Of a stretch of DNA of 64,000 nucleotides, positions 40,701 through 50,500 are shown in pieces (position 1 is the first letter of the stretch; each line of letters starts with the position of its first letter). The DNA comes from Tyto alba (lineage: Eukaryota > Chordata > Aves > Strigiformes > Tytonidae). The notes beneath the pieces were generated by a model that worked only from the letters and a program-made list of their open reading frames with translations, was not told the DNA's origin and did no database searches. The translations under genes were made by a program, and so were the position numbers. The DNA lies in assembly GCF_018691265.1 (NCBI RefSeq), contig NW_024881296.1:12369427-12433426 (forward strand), read 5' to 3'.

Positions 40701-41440
40701 GATCTTAATTCTAGTGCCATACGCAAACAAAGAGATTCAAAGACCAGATTTAAGTTGTATATCATGTAATCCTCAGTATCCCTTGAAGATCCTGCTTTTC
40801 TTGCATGGCTGACTCATGCCTGTGGGCCTCAAGTACAAAATGATGTGCAGGCTTTGTGCAAGACCTATCCTCAGATGGGAACCTTCTTCTCAAAGAGGGA
40901 TGAAGTAGGCCATCAGCAGCTTTGAAGCTCCTAAAAGAGAAAAAACAAAAGCCTGTCATGATGCAAATACAAGTGCAAGGATAACCAGATGAGAGATGAT
41001 AATTCTAATGTACACATTAGAAGAATTAATTCTGACAAAAATGGTTGTTTCAAAATCCCTGTGACAGAGAAGAGCAGGCTGTTTTGGAGTCTGTGACCTA
41101 GAAGGAGATCAGAAGATGCTGGCCCTCTGTCTCCTTTCCATTAGACCGGCTTGCTTGGTGTGGAGGACTTACGTTAGCAAAAGTGAAGGAATCAGATCCT
41201 TAGTATTGCTCCTTTTCTCTTCTGTGTGACGACCAAAAAGAGATCCTTGCAAGGGAAAAGCAGTGTGATTTGCCAGCCCTGAAAAGAATACTTATCAAGA
41301 CAAAGTGTCTCTGCTGTCTTTCAGGTGAGCCCTTTACTCAGGAAGAAATGGAAGACATGCTTTCCACTGCTCTAGATCCAGAAACAAATGCTGTTCGCTA
41401 CAGGGACTACATTTCAATGATGATAGTAGATGATACTTAA
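5254..41440 (+). CDS. EFCAB2: EFCAB2 / DRC8, EF-hand subunit of the nexin-dynein regulatory complex (7 coding exons)
   Basis: Coding segments are 5254-5281, 25390-25474, 33390-33462, 38177-38256, 40102-40144, 40245-40311 and 41325-41440. They join in frame (492 nt, 163 residues plus TAA) with GT/AG at every intron. The product matches vertebrate EFCAB2 in length and along its whole sequence, for example VRSLGCFPTEAELHELL in exon 3 and EEMEDMLSTALDPETN in exon 7. EFCAB2 (DRC8) is an axonemal calmodulin-like subunit of the nexin-dynein regulatory complex, which links outer doublets and regulates dynein in motile cilia and flagella. The fold is two EF-hand pairs. Loop 1 begins at D28 with D28, E30, D32 and E39, but Lys replaces the usual Gly at loop position 6. 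Loop 3 begins at D106 with N108, G111, I113 and E117, but Cys at position 5. The regions at about 64-76 and 143-154 are degenerate. The start is the first ATG in frame, in GCCATGG context. Calcium binding is therefore doubtful; the role is probably structural. Confidence 0.95.
5295..5348 (+). repeat. (GGGGCC)9 hexanucleotide tract in intron 1
   Basis: Nine uninterrupted GGGGCC units on the sense strand, preceded by a degenerate unit, starting 13 nt after the exon 1 donor (5282). The G-rich strand is the non-template strand of EFCAB2, a geometry that favours R-loops and RNA G-quadruplexes. The motif and its intron 1 position resemble the human C9orf72 repeat, but the gene is unrelated. Confidence 0.95.
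5721..9720. other. Intron 1 DNA, no feature seen
   Basis: AT-rich intron sequence. Reading frames are short and unrelated to any family I recognise. No intact mobile element or long tandem repeat is visible. Confidence 0.6.
9759..9777. repeat. Poly(T) tract next to a GC-rich island
   Basis: A 19-nt T run directly left of a GC-rich segment. Read on the minus strand it is a poly(A) tail-like tract following the island sequence, so it may mark the 3' end of an old minus-strand retrocopy. No AATAAA is seen just upstream on that strand, so this is only a suggestion. Confidence 0.45.
9900..10330. other. Isolated GC-rich / CpG-rich island in intron 1
   Basis: A compact GC-rich block with many CpG sites and a (CCG)n stretch near 9995-10010, surrounded by AT-rich intron. 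On the minus strand an ATG with good context at about 10102 opens a frame that runs to the poly(T) tract. I do not recognise the predicted peptide and it is rich in Gly, Pro and Arg, as expected of GC-rich noncoding DNA. It could be an intronic promoter or an old retrocopy. Confidence 0.5.
10678..10701. repeat. Poly(T) tract
   Basis: A pure run of 24 T in intron 1. A similar 27-nt run is at 13687-13713 and a 16-nt run at 26041-26056. No target-site duplication or element body could be assigned to them. Confidence 0.8.
10702..13686. other. Intron 1 DNA, no feature seen
   Basis: Mixed-composition intron sequence with A-rich stretches near 12620-12680. No gene, LTR or tandem array was recognised. 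Confidence 0.55.
13687..13713. repeat. Poly(T) tract
   Basis: A pure run of 27 T in intron 1, the longest homopolymer in the window. Confidence 0.85.
14052..14489 (+). repeat. (AAAGG)n pentanucleotide tract, about 438 bp
   Basis: A nearly pure GGAAA/AAAGG pentanucleotide array of roughly 87 units. It has a block of four AAGGG-type units near 14092-14113 and three AAAAAGG interruptions near 14281-14320. The strand is pure purine, so it can form triplex (H-DNA) structures. The long reading frames over it, such as KERKG repeats on + and FPFLS repeats on -, are consequences of the repeat and not genes. Confidence 0.98.
15134..16145 (+). mobile_element. Solo LTR, ERV (copy 1 of a three-copy family)
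   Basis: 1,012-bp LTR beginning TGCCCTGG and ending GTGACA, flanked by GACGG (15129-15133) and GAAGG (16146-16150), a 5-bp duplication with one mismatch. A TATA-like TATTTAAG is at 15291-15298 and a polyadenylation signal AATAAA at 15955-15960. No internal retroviral sequence adjoins it. It matches the elements at 51615-52669 and 59569-60638 over most of its length but lacks an internal duplication they carry, so it is a distinct subfamily. Sense orientation in EFCAB2 intron 1. Confidence 0.85.
16151..19937. other. Intron 1 DNA, no feature seen
   Basis: AT-rich intron sequence between two solo LTRs. No gene or identifiable repeat. Confidence 0.55.
19944..20294 (-). mobile_element. ERVK-type solo LTR
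   Basis: 351-bp LTR. On the minus strand it starts TGTTGGAGAATGG and ends CCCGGCA. It is flanked by a perfect 6-bp duplication CATATT (19938-19943 and 20295-20300), the size expected for alpha/betaretrovirus-like (ERVK) elements. A TATAAAAGG box (minus, 20053-20045) and AATAAA (minus, 20030-20025) lie about 20 nt apart, so the polyadenylation signal would fall before the cap site, in U3. Antisense to EFCAB2 in intron 1. No proviral interior remains. Confidence 0.85.
20301..23978. other. Intron 1 DNA, no feature seen
   Basis: No gene, intact repeat or tandem array seen. A segment near 21755-21860 weakly resembles old LINE-derived sequence but is too diverged to call. Confidence 0.5.
23979..24200 (+). 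mobile_element. ERVL-like LTR fragment
   Basis: The segment starts TGTGATGGGTTGACCTTGG and continues through a GCCAGGCACCCACCA-type block and an AGGGGAGAAAATA block, a layout I recognise from common avian ERVL LTR 5' ends. It degrades after about 24120 and has no matching 3' end, so it is a truncated LTR. The right limit is approximate. It sits about 1.2 kb upstream of exon 2. Confidence 0.5.
25390..25474 (+). CDS. EFCAB2: EFCAB2 coding exon 2 (EF-hand 1)
   Basis: 85 nt after acceptor TTTTGCAG. It encodes the first EF-hand helix and most of loop 1 (IIEAFEVFDHECDKTVDV). It ends in phase 2 at TCAG|GTTTGT, a GT donor lacking the usual purine-A-G at positions 3-5. Confidence 0.95.
25475..26999. 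other. Intron 2, first part, no feature seen
   Basis: AT-rich intron with a 16-nt T run at 26041-26056 and a short CTA/TAA-rich stretch near 25823-25858. No gene or element recognised. Confidence 0.55.
27000..27260. other. GC-rich patch in intron 2
   Basis: An isolated block of about 260 bp, C-rich on the + strand, in AT-rich intron. No splice-linked ORF or recognisable peptide. It may be a small CpG island or the eroded GC-rich end of a repeat. Confidence 0.45.
28461..28520. repeat. Diverged copy of an ancient sauropsid palindromic repeat
   Basis: The pattern ACCTCATTGAGGCCAATG followed by a CTTCCATTCATG..CACGGGG block and CAAGGTTTCAC resembles the CCCATTGACTTCAATGGGAG-type palindrome that recurs in bird and reptile genomes as I recall it. 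A better preserved copy is at 46126-46200. Assignment is from remembered sequence and is tentative. Confidence 0.35.
29624..29819 (-). mobile_element. Inverted partial LTR abutting ERVL pol
   Basis: On the minus strand this segment starts TGTCCTGGTTTTGG (right end 29819) and matches the first part of the 3' LTR at 32579 with scattered substitutions, including TTTGGATTCCGTATGGG and GATAATGCACTGATG. It points opposite to the provirus interior that begins immediately at 29820. The left limit is where similarity fades. Confidence 0.85.
29820..32045 (+). pseudogene. pol: Endogenous retrovirus ERVL pol remnant (RT, RNase H, integrase), disrupted
   Basis: Decayed pol region of an avian ERVL (class III) provirus in EFCAB2 intron 2, sense to the gene. 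It enters part-way through reverse transcriptase: the catalytic YIDD motif is encoded at 29883-29894, open from 29820. A TAA interrupts the frame at 30192-30194 and another stop ends it at 30392. Connection and RNase H sequence continues in a second frame (about 30449-31010) with an in-frame stop at 30880. The end of RNase H and the integrase (HHCC finger near 31260-31390, catalytic core to 31854) are in a third frame, and the integrase core appears internally shortened. The C-terminus continues to about 32045 in another frame. Gag and the 5' half of pol are missing, and no env follows, as expected of ERVL. It cannot encode a functional polymerase. Confidence 0.9.
32046..32578 (+). mobile_element. 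ERVL 3' interior, noncoding
   Basis: Sequence between the pol end and the 3' LTR. There is no env-like frame. A purine-rich stretch just before the LTR (about 32555-32576) is in the position of the polypurine tract. Confidence 0.6.
32579..33187 (+). mobile_element. ERVL 3' LTR
   Basis: 609-bp LTR from TGTTCTGGTTTCAG to CCACAACA. It has an AT-rich ATT/ATC stretch near 33001-33060 like the solo LTR at 54937-55548, to which it is related. It lies directly after the ERVL interior in the same orientation. It ends 202 bp before exon 3 of EFCAB2. No clean canonical AATAAA was seen. Its left partner is only the inverted fragment at 29624-29819, so the two ends do not share a target duplication. Confidence 0.85.
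33271..33378 (+). repeat. (CTCCCT)n tract serving as exon 3 polypyrimidine tract
   Basis: Sixteen pure CTCCCT units (33271-33366) followed by one imperfect and one further unit, then CTTTTTTCAG at the exon 3 acceptor (33389). The transcript is pure pyrimidine over more than 100 nt up to the splice site. The complementary strand is (AGGGAG)n, with GGG every 6 nt, and could form G-quadruplexes. Confidence 0.97.
33390..33462 (+). CDS. EFCAB2: EFCAB2 coding exon 3
   Basis: 73 nt after acceptor TTTTTTCAG, completing loop 1 (REV) and encoding the conserved VRSLGCFPTEAELHELL segment. It ends in phase 0 at AAAG|GTAAAT. Its polypyrimidine tract is continuous with the upstream (CTCCCT)n repeat. Confidence 0.95.
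33463..38176. other. Intron 3, no feature seen
   Basis: AT-rich intron of 4.7 kb without recognisable genes, LTRs or tandem repeats. Confidence 0.55.
38177..38256 (+). CDS. EFCAB2: EFCAB2 coding exon 4
   Basis: 80 nt after acceptor TTTTTAG. It encodes the acidic degenerate second EF loop and the helix after it (VEEEEPTGYIHLEKFLPVM). It ends in phase 2 at AGAAG|GTAATG. Confidence 0.95.
38257..40101. other. Intron 4, no feature seen
   Basis: Intron of 1.8 kb with a short (AC)n near 39252-39270 and GCACACA-rich sequence near 39583-39605. No other feature. Confidence 0.55.
40102..40144 (+). CDS. EFCAB2: EFCAB2 coding exon 5
   Basis: 43 nt after acceptor GGTTTCAG. It encodes the linker between EF-hand pairs, SYQPIPEAVLLHAFE. 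It ends in phase 0 at TTGAG|GTCTGT and is separated from exon 6 by an intron of only 100 bp. Confidence 0.93.
40245..40311 (+). CDS. EFCAB2: EFCAB2 coding exon 6 (EF-hand 3)
   Basis: 67 nt after acceptor CTTTAAAG. It encodes loop 3 and its exit helix (ALDENKCGYITKEELVKYL). It ends in phase 1 at GAAG|GTAACA. Confidence 0.95.
41325..41440 (+). CDS. EFCAB2: EFCAB2 coding exon 7 and stop
   Basis: Last coding exon after acceptor GTCTTTCAG. It encodes GEPFTQEEMEDMLSTALD and the C-terminus ISMMIVDDT, followed by TAA (41438-41440). The ending agrees with the family, whose members finish shortly after the fourth, degenerate EF-hand. Confidence 0.95.
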
Positions 41441-41560
41441 GATCTTCCCCTTTAGTGATTGAGATACCTTTTGGTAACTACCATGTAGCTTGGCAGTTAG
41501 TCGAAGTATGTATTTTAAAGTATAACAAAGCTCACCTTGTGAATTTGTGCTTAAAATTAA

Positions 41561-41566
41561 AATAAA
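41561..41566 (+). terminator. EFCAB2: EFCAB2 polyadenylation signal AATAAA
   Basis: Canonical AATAAA 120 nt after the stop codon, followed within 40 nt by a T/GT-rich stretch suitable as a downstream element. It implies a short 3'UTR of about 140 nt. A second AATAAA near 42131 could be an alternative distal site. Confidence 0.75.
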
Positions 41567-41599
41567 ATCTGTGTAGCTGTATTTTCTTGGGTTCTGTAT

Positions 41600-44500
41600 A
41601 CATACTGAAAAATATTCACACCTGGAAAAAGAGCTCTTGACAGAAATACTGTGTAACGTCTGGAAAAGAAATCATGGAATTTGGTTTGGAAATAACAGGA
41701 AAAATAATGTTAATGGAGTCAAGAAATGACTTTACAATTGCTTCTGAAAAACTAATGGAAAATGAGACCTGTGAAAGTGGGTAATAAGTAGGTAAGTGAG
41801 TACCTTAAGATGACTAAAATTGTGAAGGCATGCTACTAAGATACTTAAATGTAATCCCTGTTTGTGTTTAACTAATAAGTCTTTAGGTAAGTTACTCCTT
41901 TTGAAATAATATAATAGATCAAATGAACTTTCTACAGTTTCTGGTTTTTGTCAAATACTTGTGTTTTGTTTACAATAGGCAATTAAAACTGGACCAGTTA
42001 GTTCCATTTTATGTTACTCATCCACTGGCACATGGCATTTTGCTTCCATTTTAAATATGCAGGTAGAACTCAAACCATTGCCATAGTCAAATTTACAAAG
42101 TAATCCTTGAGAACATTTCTGTTACTATAGGCAATAAACAGTTCCCCTTTCATAACCAGTTTGAAAGTCGGGAGCTTAGACTGTTCAAAACTTAGGATCA
42201 TGGGACTGGAATGTGATTTTCATAAACTGATGAAACGCCATTTTTTGAAAGATGTTAGCGTAGAATATGTGTCTCGACTATCCTTGCTAGAAGGCCGCCA
42301 CAGACCTCACCGCTCTTCTCATTTCTAGCTTAATCATTTTTTTGACTGTTACTGTGCTGTTGTCCTTTAACTTGAGTTCCCGTTCTTTCCCCTTGAGTTC
42401 TTGCCTTGTACATCATCTTCTAACAAGTGGCCAGCGGTTGCCCTCAACTGGTGAGATCTCAGCTTGTCGGAAAAGATTCTGTGGTCTGGTCCTCAAGGGC
42501 ACCATCTTACACTTTGTGTTCCACACCTTCCACCCCATTTCTGGTTTTCTACTCTCTATCAAGTCTGGTTTCCTCCTGTACAGTGTCCTACCACTCCTTT
42601 GTCTTAACTGCGTATCCCAGCTCTGTTTGTGTCATCAACAGACTTCATCAGCTGATGAAATCTGGAGAAGAGTGACACACAGAGGCATTAAATGCCTCAT
42701 CCCCTGTCATGCCCTTCTAGTGGCAGAGCTGAGAAGAGAGTGCAGGGCTCCTCATGTCAGGTCTTTTGCTCTACCCATTTGTTTCACTTGAGCTGGAAGC
42801 TCAGAGGAGCTGTTTTCATACGTAGCTGCAAGGGAGCTGCTATGCCTCACAGAGGAGAGATTAGTACGATCTAAATGTGGTGATAGAAGCAACCTGAAAG
42901 AGACTGTTTTTTAATTCTCTTTTTACTTCTCTAACCCAAGTTGTCTTTCCCTGATATTTTCTTAAACTGTAAGGCAACAAAGAGTTAATGCAGGTAAACA
43001 ACATTTGCCTAGTTCTAAGCTGCATTTCCAGCTGAGAACCACTGTTGCACTGGCTCTAAGACTGCAATGCACTCTTGCCAATACCTTTACTGTGTATTTC
43101 TTTGTCAGTAAGAATGAAAAACAAAGGTAATCATCAGAGTTATAATGTGTGAAGATACAGGTTTCTGAAGATTAAAACAAGAGCAACAACGGCCCATTAA
43201 GAACATATATATCTATTAGTCTTCTTCAGTCTCTCTTTGGAAATTATTTTCCCTAGATGAATCCTTTTTCCATTTGATAGACAGTGTGTTCTACTGGATT
43301 TCTAACACGGCTAGCATGAATGTAAGTTTCATTCATATTCTGCAGTCTTGGAGCCACTGTCAGCCTCATCTTGGATGTCAGCAGGAAGATGCTTATTTCA
43401 GGGAACCATTTCATAGCTTGCAGTGCTCCAGGGAGATTACAATTTGTTTCTAGTGGCGCTACCTCAGAGGTCACCTCAACCACTGCTGTATCAAATCAAG
43501 ATGCCCATGTACAACACAGTTACAATTCATAGTGCAGGTAGGATCTCAACATATATCCTATGATGATACATAGAGTTTTTTATCCTGTAGTCCTCAAATG
43601 CAAGGAAAGAGGTTATTCTGGCAAGTAAAAAGCAGGCTTGTATCTGAATTTATCACACAGTAACTCATCCAGCCCTGTCTTCTTATACCTGACCCCAAGA
43701 AAGACCCATGCAAATAGGACCGATAAAAGCGAGTTGCGGTCTTCCCTTTGGGCATAAGCAACCAAATTCCACTGCCTAGAGAGTTTCCAAATTGGGGGTG
43801 AAGGAGGTGTCAAGAACCAATCTCAGCTTCTGTAGGATCCTAAAAGCTGAGTGCTCCCTGCCAGCTAGGATCACGTAGCTGTGATCTGACCGGCCTGAGA
43901 AGGAGCTGCCCCATGGGTCGCCCCAGAAGCAGTTGAGCAGTGCTGCACACAACTGTTCCCTTGCCCTTGTCTTTCATGACTTGCCAGCCCATGCCTTGCC
44001 CACCCGCCTCCCCACGGTGGTGGTGGGCTGCAGAAGGGGGCTCTCCGAAGCTCCCTGGGATGGGCTCTCTGAGCCCCCTGCATCTCTGTGCTCCCTGGGG
44101 GTGAGCAGGGTCCCAGACCCTAGGGAGAGGAGGGGAGACTCAGGGAACCATTTCGCTATAACTAAAAAACTCTCATTCTTTCTAAACTTGAAGGGAAGAA
44201 TACATTCCTTTGTCCTCATCTTTGAGGTGGACAGATTGAACTGCTGAGTGGTCTTGAGCTGTCTCTTGCTACATGCCTCTCCTTGCTGGCTGTTTCGCCT
44301 CTTCCCTCAAGATCAGGAACCAAGACAAGGGAGTGGATTGCATGGGAAGCCTCTAGGGAGGAACTAGCCTAGCACCTGGACTAAATCCACACAGGGAATC
44401 AGAGCCAAGGCTTTGAAGAAACCGGGCAAGTCAGAGGGGTTTTGACCTAGTTGAAGGAGGGAGAGGGAAGGGAACTCATTGCCCAGATGTAAAAAAGAAA

Positions 44501-47500
44501 ACAAAAGAAAAAGAAGAAATTAAAGAAGCAAACCCTGGAAACCATCTACAAATACAATTGAATCGGCAGGCTGTTTACATCACTGCTGTAAGTTGTAGAC
44601 AGGACAAGACTTTACTTGTTTAAAAGTTTAAGTAGGTTCAGCTGTGTCAGGGAATATCTGGTACATAGTGGAGACCTTCTCCTCAGTCTTATTGATACTG
44701 TGGAGAAATTCTTCCAGCTGCTGAACTTGTCCTTGGGAGTCCCGATGCTTGTATTGCAGGTAATACATTGCTTTTTATGTTTTCCTCATCAGCTTTGGAG
44801 TTGCAAAACAATTTTCTGTTTGCTAGTGATAGTCCCATATATGTTCACACCTGAAGGCTTCAGCATTTTCCTGTTGCAATGCATACCAACATGGTATTTA
44901 CAGTTCTTTTAGACTCTCTGCTGACTGTGGGCAGAAACAGAAGTTGCAGGACTTCCTCCACCAAAATGCTTAAGGGTCAGCATCAGACTTGGGACTCCAG
45001 GGAAGGAACTGGGCTGTTCACCTGTGCACCTCCACCCATGTTTTCACAGAGGTAAGAGCCTGTGAAATGTTCAGGCAACAAGAATTCGCAATATTTTTCA
45101 CTCTTTCTCTTGTTTCAGTCTCTTTCCTCCTGGTTCTCTTATACCTTGTTTCATTAATCCAGTTGCATGATAACCTGTGAGGGCTGAAAATGCAAGAGAG
45201 TTTTGCTGTGCCTCATACTGCTGGTGCCCTGCTGCTTGCTCTGGCAGTTGTCCACATCTGGGTGTCATCTGTCACTGGATCTAGACTCACCACCACTGCA
45301 ATCAGCACTGGCAGAACTCCTGTCACAGGTAACTGGAAGAACCTAGGCCTTTGATTTCAGTGGGGAAAGTGCCTGGGGATGCTGGAGTTCAGCCAAGGCT
45401 GGGACGGGGATGGGGAGCTATGATTTTCAAAGTCCTGTAATATACCGTTGCCATTGTGTAAAAGGGGGAGTGTAGTCTTGACAGTAAGGCACCAGGTTGG
45501 CTGTCAGGTTTCATTTCAGACTGTGAGAGGTATTGAGTAAGTTACATAATCTCTCCCTGGCTGAACTTTCCATCTATAAAGTCAGAGTAATTATAAGGAA
45601 TAGGAGATGGGGAGTATCTGTCTTGCCTACCTGAACTGTTGGCTTTTTGTATCACTGATTCTGATGTTTGCACAGTGTGCGGTACTATGATGTTCTGATC
45701 AAAATCGGTGCCTACAGACCTCCCTGTCACATAATTAATAAAGTTCTCAGCCTTCAAGTCTTTTGTTCCAGACTGTACATTCAGGTCTCAACTTCTAAAC
45801 AGGTCAATCTACTGCAAGTATGTTTGTTTTTCATTGAACACAACTCTGTTTCATAATGTCTCATACCATGATAGGTGTAATTGTAAAACTAACTATTGAG
45901 ACACCTGATCTTGTTGTCGAAGGTTTTTTTCAGGCAGGTCAGTACTAGGCATGGGGACTATGTTGATTTAAAAGCTAAATAAAGATGTAAGTTGAAACAA
46001 GGCAGATTCTCCTGTTTAACCCATTTTGAATCCCTGGGGCTACTATTTGGGTTAGTATAGTACTGAAAGCCAAGAAAATGTTATTCATTATGCTCAAAAG
46101 ATTGATCACAGCATTTATATCCTGAGGCCCAAATCCTGAAGTCCTTATTCAGACAGAACTCCCATTGACTTCAAAGGGAGTTCTGTCTGCAGAAGAGCTT
46201 CAGAAATAGTGATGTACTGGCTCACAAGGCACTGTAAAAACCTTTTAGTCTCTTTAAGTGAAGCCTCATCTGTGGAAGATCTAAGAGAGATGTACAGCCA
46301 GCATGTAAGTTGTGTCACTGAAATGACCAAAACCATAAAATCATGGGAGTAGGTAGTTAATTCTTGTCTACAGTAATGCAAGCAAGCAAGATTCAGCAAG
46401 AATAAGCAAACAGAACTTTTCCATATTGTTCAGAGTACAAAAAGTAAAATCTAGGGATACTGCTGCATGGAGGTTTAAAGTTACCTCTTCCTGCCATTAT
46501 ACTGGAAACACTGAAGCCTTAAAAACACAGTCATGTTGCTTCTGTGTTTTCATATACTACAACAATCCCTTTTATCTTGGACTCTAACTATTCCTTTAGA
46601 AGCCCTTTTAGAACAGGCTTCATTGTTGCAAATACCTGCCTAAACGATAGCAGAAAAGGAAACAGTTTGAAAGCAAATGTTTCATGTAGAGGAAAGCCTT
46701 CACATATTTGCTGCCAACAGTAGTCTCTTCCCTGCCAAAGATAACAGCATCCTTCAGTGCAGAACAGGTCCTAAGCTTTGCTTTATGGTATGCAGCCATG
46801 TCTTCCCCTATTAAAATAACCACAGTGGAGTTCTCAGGTTTCATAGATGTGTGATTTTGGAGCTGATAATGCAAGAATTTGAAGCTATCTGAGATGTGTA
46901 TAACAATAGTTTAGATTTTACATGGAAACTAATAGCAAAGACTGAAATTTAGCTTCACTGTAATTTATAGAAATACAGCCAAGAAAAACCTGGTAGTTCA
47001 ACTTTAAGGGCAACTTTGTTGAAATACCTATTTTCATGGTGAAGCTGCACTCAATATTGCAGACACAAAACTGAAAAAAAAACAAAACAAACCACCGTAG
47101 CCAGTTTTCATAGAGTGTTAAGTTGTTGCCTTGAGAAGCAATGCTCAGAGCTCCCCCAAACACAGAAGTGCATTCAAATCCAACTCAAATTTGATAGGAA
47201 CAGAGAACCTGTCTCTAGTTCTTTGAGCTTCATCAAAGTTGCAGAGATAGTTTGTTAAGCTAAATATGATGTTTTACCATCAACTGTTGAGATCAGTAGG
47301 GGAGAACTTCCTGAAGAAGTTGTATAACTAGGAGCAGGAAGACCACTCTAAATACAGGGCCCTTGACTCAATCCAGTCCTAGAAACAAAAAAAGAAAGAG
47401 AAAAAGCAAAAAGAGCTCAATTGCTCCATTGGAGCCACAGTTTGTTAGCCTTCAGGATATGTTACAAAACATGTCTATTTGCTCAAGGTAGCTATTACTC

Positions 47501-50500
47501 AGTTTACAGAGGCTGGTCTGAGTCTGAGGTTCAGCTGTCTGAATATGGTTTGTTTTCACTGGTAGTTTCCTCTGGTGCCTCTTCACTTGGAGGCACAATG
47601 CAGTGCTGCTGTGTCATTCACCTTTTTATTACAGTAGTCCTATGAAGCTCAAATTGGGAATAGTGTATGCTCTAAAAAAATTCAACTATCTAATCTAAGA
47701 ACATCTATCATGAAAAGCAGGGGACACACACAATAAATCCCGTTATATACTCTTGTAATAGTTATTTAATTACAATGTTTTACAATTTATATAAACAAGC
47801 TATGAGTTTCCTCTGTTGCTCCTTTGCCAAGATGGGTCACACCGAAGTACATATCCTGAAAGCATTTGTAAAAATACACTGGAAACATAGGTAGAAGGAA
47901 CTCCTGAAAGCATGTAAGCATTGGTTTTACACTCATGTGAAAAAAGAGGTTCTTCCTCTTCATTTCCTGGTGGCAATGTGATGTTGGACTTCCAAGATGT
48001 TGTCACAGAAATCTTGTGTCTCCATGGGGTAGAACTGAGCAGCCGTGAAGAAAGGGAGCATGTGGAAATGTGTCCTTTGGATTTTCTCATAAAAATGACT
48101 GAAACTTTTTTTTCCCCCATCTTCCAGTCCACGAAGGGATGCAATGTCTTTTGGCAAAGTAGTATAATATGAGATGCACTTGTTCGTGAGATCTGTTTTC
48201 CTCTTCAAAAGTGTACCACCTCTCCAGCATAACACAGGGGATTAGTTGGGGTAGGGGGATCTTTCCTAGGAACTTACTCTTTAAAAGAGGTAAACGAACA
48301 CCAGGGACAGTAGCAAACACTGAAGGGTTTGAAAAAAAATAAGAGACAAATCTCTTAATACAGACTTTTCTAATTGCCAAGGGCATATTCTGCCTGGCAG
48401 AGATGATTTAGCAATATCCACTGAGAGGATAAGCTCCAGCAGGCATAGGGGAATGATAACTTCTTCTGGATGGGATAGCAGAATTTTAGCAAGGGATTCC
48501 CTCAAGCACCATAATCTCTCTCTATCGCATCCTTATTTCAGAACCTGACCATTTGATGTTGAGGGGAAAGGAACATTTAAGTGTTCTGAGAATGGTCTAT
48601 ACCCACAGATTTTGGCTCCTAACTGTGGAATAATATACCCACTTCGTAAGCCATGCTAGCTAGCCTTTGAGAGCCAGAAACCATTGCTCCCATAGGAGGC
48701 AATGTTAGCTGGAAAGCATACAGCTATAAAATGAAGAGAAAGATTGTTCTTCTGTTTTCTCAGGATAACAGAATTTGAACATCTTTGCTCACTCCCTGCC
48801 CATTCTCACTGGGGAAGCGAATGCTTTACAGTGATACAGTCACAAGGGGAAATGACGAATGACAAACTTCAGACATTTGGGACAAATATGGAATTAGAAA
48901 AATTGACCTATAAGTAGACATGTTGAACCGATACACCTTTTACATGCAAAGTTCACACACCAGATAGCTAATGTCAACCATGCTCTGTACTATTACATGT
49001 TTACAAAAAGGTAAGCTCAGGAAAAACATTTAAATTCAGAGAACAGATTCTTCATACGCAAATCAAGATGGGAAGTCAAATCCAATTCAGTGACCAGGAC
49101 TTGCTGAATAGGGTCCCTACAAAATGGGAAGAACCAACACTTTGATTCAAAGACAGAAAAACAGTGGCTGCCTGGGCTAATACGACAACTTCAAGAGATC
49201 AATAACCATAGAAACCTCATACAAGAAAAACATCTTCAAGGAAATTCAGAAGAGAGAGGAAGAAATGATAACTGGAGAACCCTTCAGAGGCAAAAACACA
49301 TGTATTCCCCTCTCCAGAGATGCTTGTGATACAGTTTTTAAGCAAAATGTGTTCTCATGGGCATCTATGAGAAACTATTTGGTTCAAAGTCGTTCTAATA
49401 TCTCTTTTATAGCGTTGTCACATTTCTGCATTTGTGAAGGCCTTGGTTTTAGAAGCTTATGGTCAAACTCTCAGTTTTCATTTAAACAAGAAATAGGAAA
49501 TAATCTGCCTTCTTCACTTCTGTCAATCCCTTCAAAACCTAATAATAACAATCTGAAAGTAAGTATTTCTGGAAGACTACAGCGTGACTCTCCAACATAT
49601 TTAATGTGTGTTGTACTGTCCTTTGTTGGAAGCCAAATTCTGATTAATGCTGTTCAAATATGATTCGTATTTCTGTAATTAGTGAGGCCTATGAGGTACA
49701 CCATCAGAAACTACAGGTAAATAAAGGTGGGAAAAAGACAAGAGCTTTCTCATACACAGAGAAAAAGCTTGCCTGGCCTTTCGAACAGCTGGCTGAGAAC
49801 CAGATCTCTGCATCAGCTAATGAATGCATCTCATGGAGCAAGAGAAGAAACAATGCATTCATCACTGCTAAAATTTAACTTTGTAACGTACCTTTCGGCA
49901 ATGAAAATTCATAACAATGATTTAAAAAATGGCAACGGAGGAACATTCTTCCCCTTTCTTTATGGGAATTACCTGCTGTTTGTCCAGCACTCATGTGCAT
50001 TCAGCTGAGACCAGCAAGTTCACTTTCCTTTTGTTATGCTCTGAACCAGATATAAACTGTAAGGTTTGCACTAAACTTCTGCTCTGCTGATGAAATCTTT
50101 AAGCCATACAATATTTGTTTAAGAACAGCAGATAAGATTCTGCTTGCAGGACATTTTTTCAGATAGTAGGTGGATTAAATAAATTTGTTCAGAAATGGCC
50201 ATCTTCAGCCCCTGCTGATCAACGAGTGTTCCTCTGAACTGCAGCATTTACAGACCATCACTGTTCCCCACCTGGGGGGAAAGCCTTGCTGTCCCCTTAC
50301 AGCCCCACTACAGCTGCCCCGGAGGACTTGCCCTGGTGAAAGCAGCCCCTAATTTTCATCCTGCCCCTGCTGCTTCACTGACAGTAGAAACATGAACTCT
50401 GTCAAAGAAATGATCAAATCAATGACATGCCAGGCTGTGGAAAGTCACACTCCTCTCACTCGGGATTGTAAAAATAAGATAAAGTCTCCACATTCTTTAA

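Noticed and set aside
42342..42791. 149-codon frame just downstream of EFCAB2
   Set aside because: Non-ATG start, no family resemblance, after the polyadenylation signal; treated as chance.
49265..49663. 132-codon ATG frame
   Set aside because: No domain, no splice context and composition like surrounding noncoding DNA.
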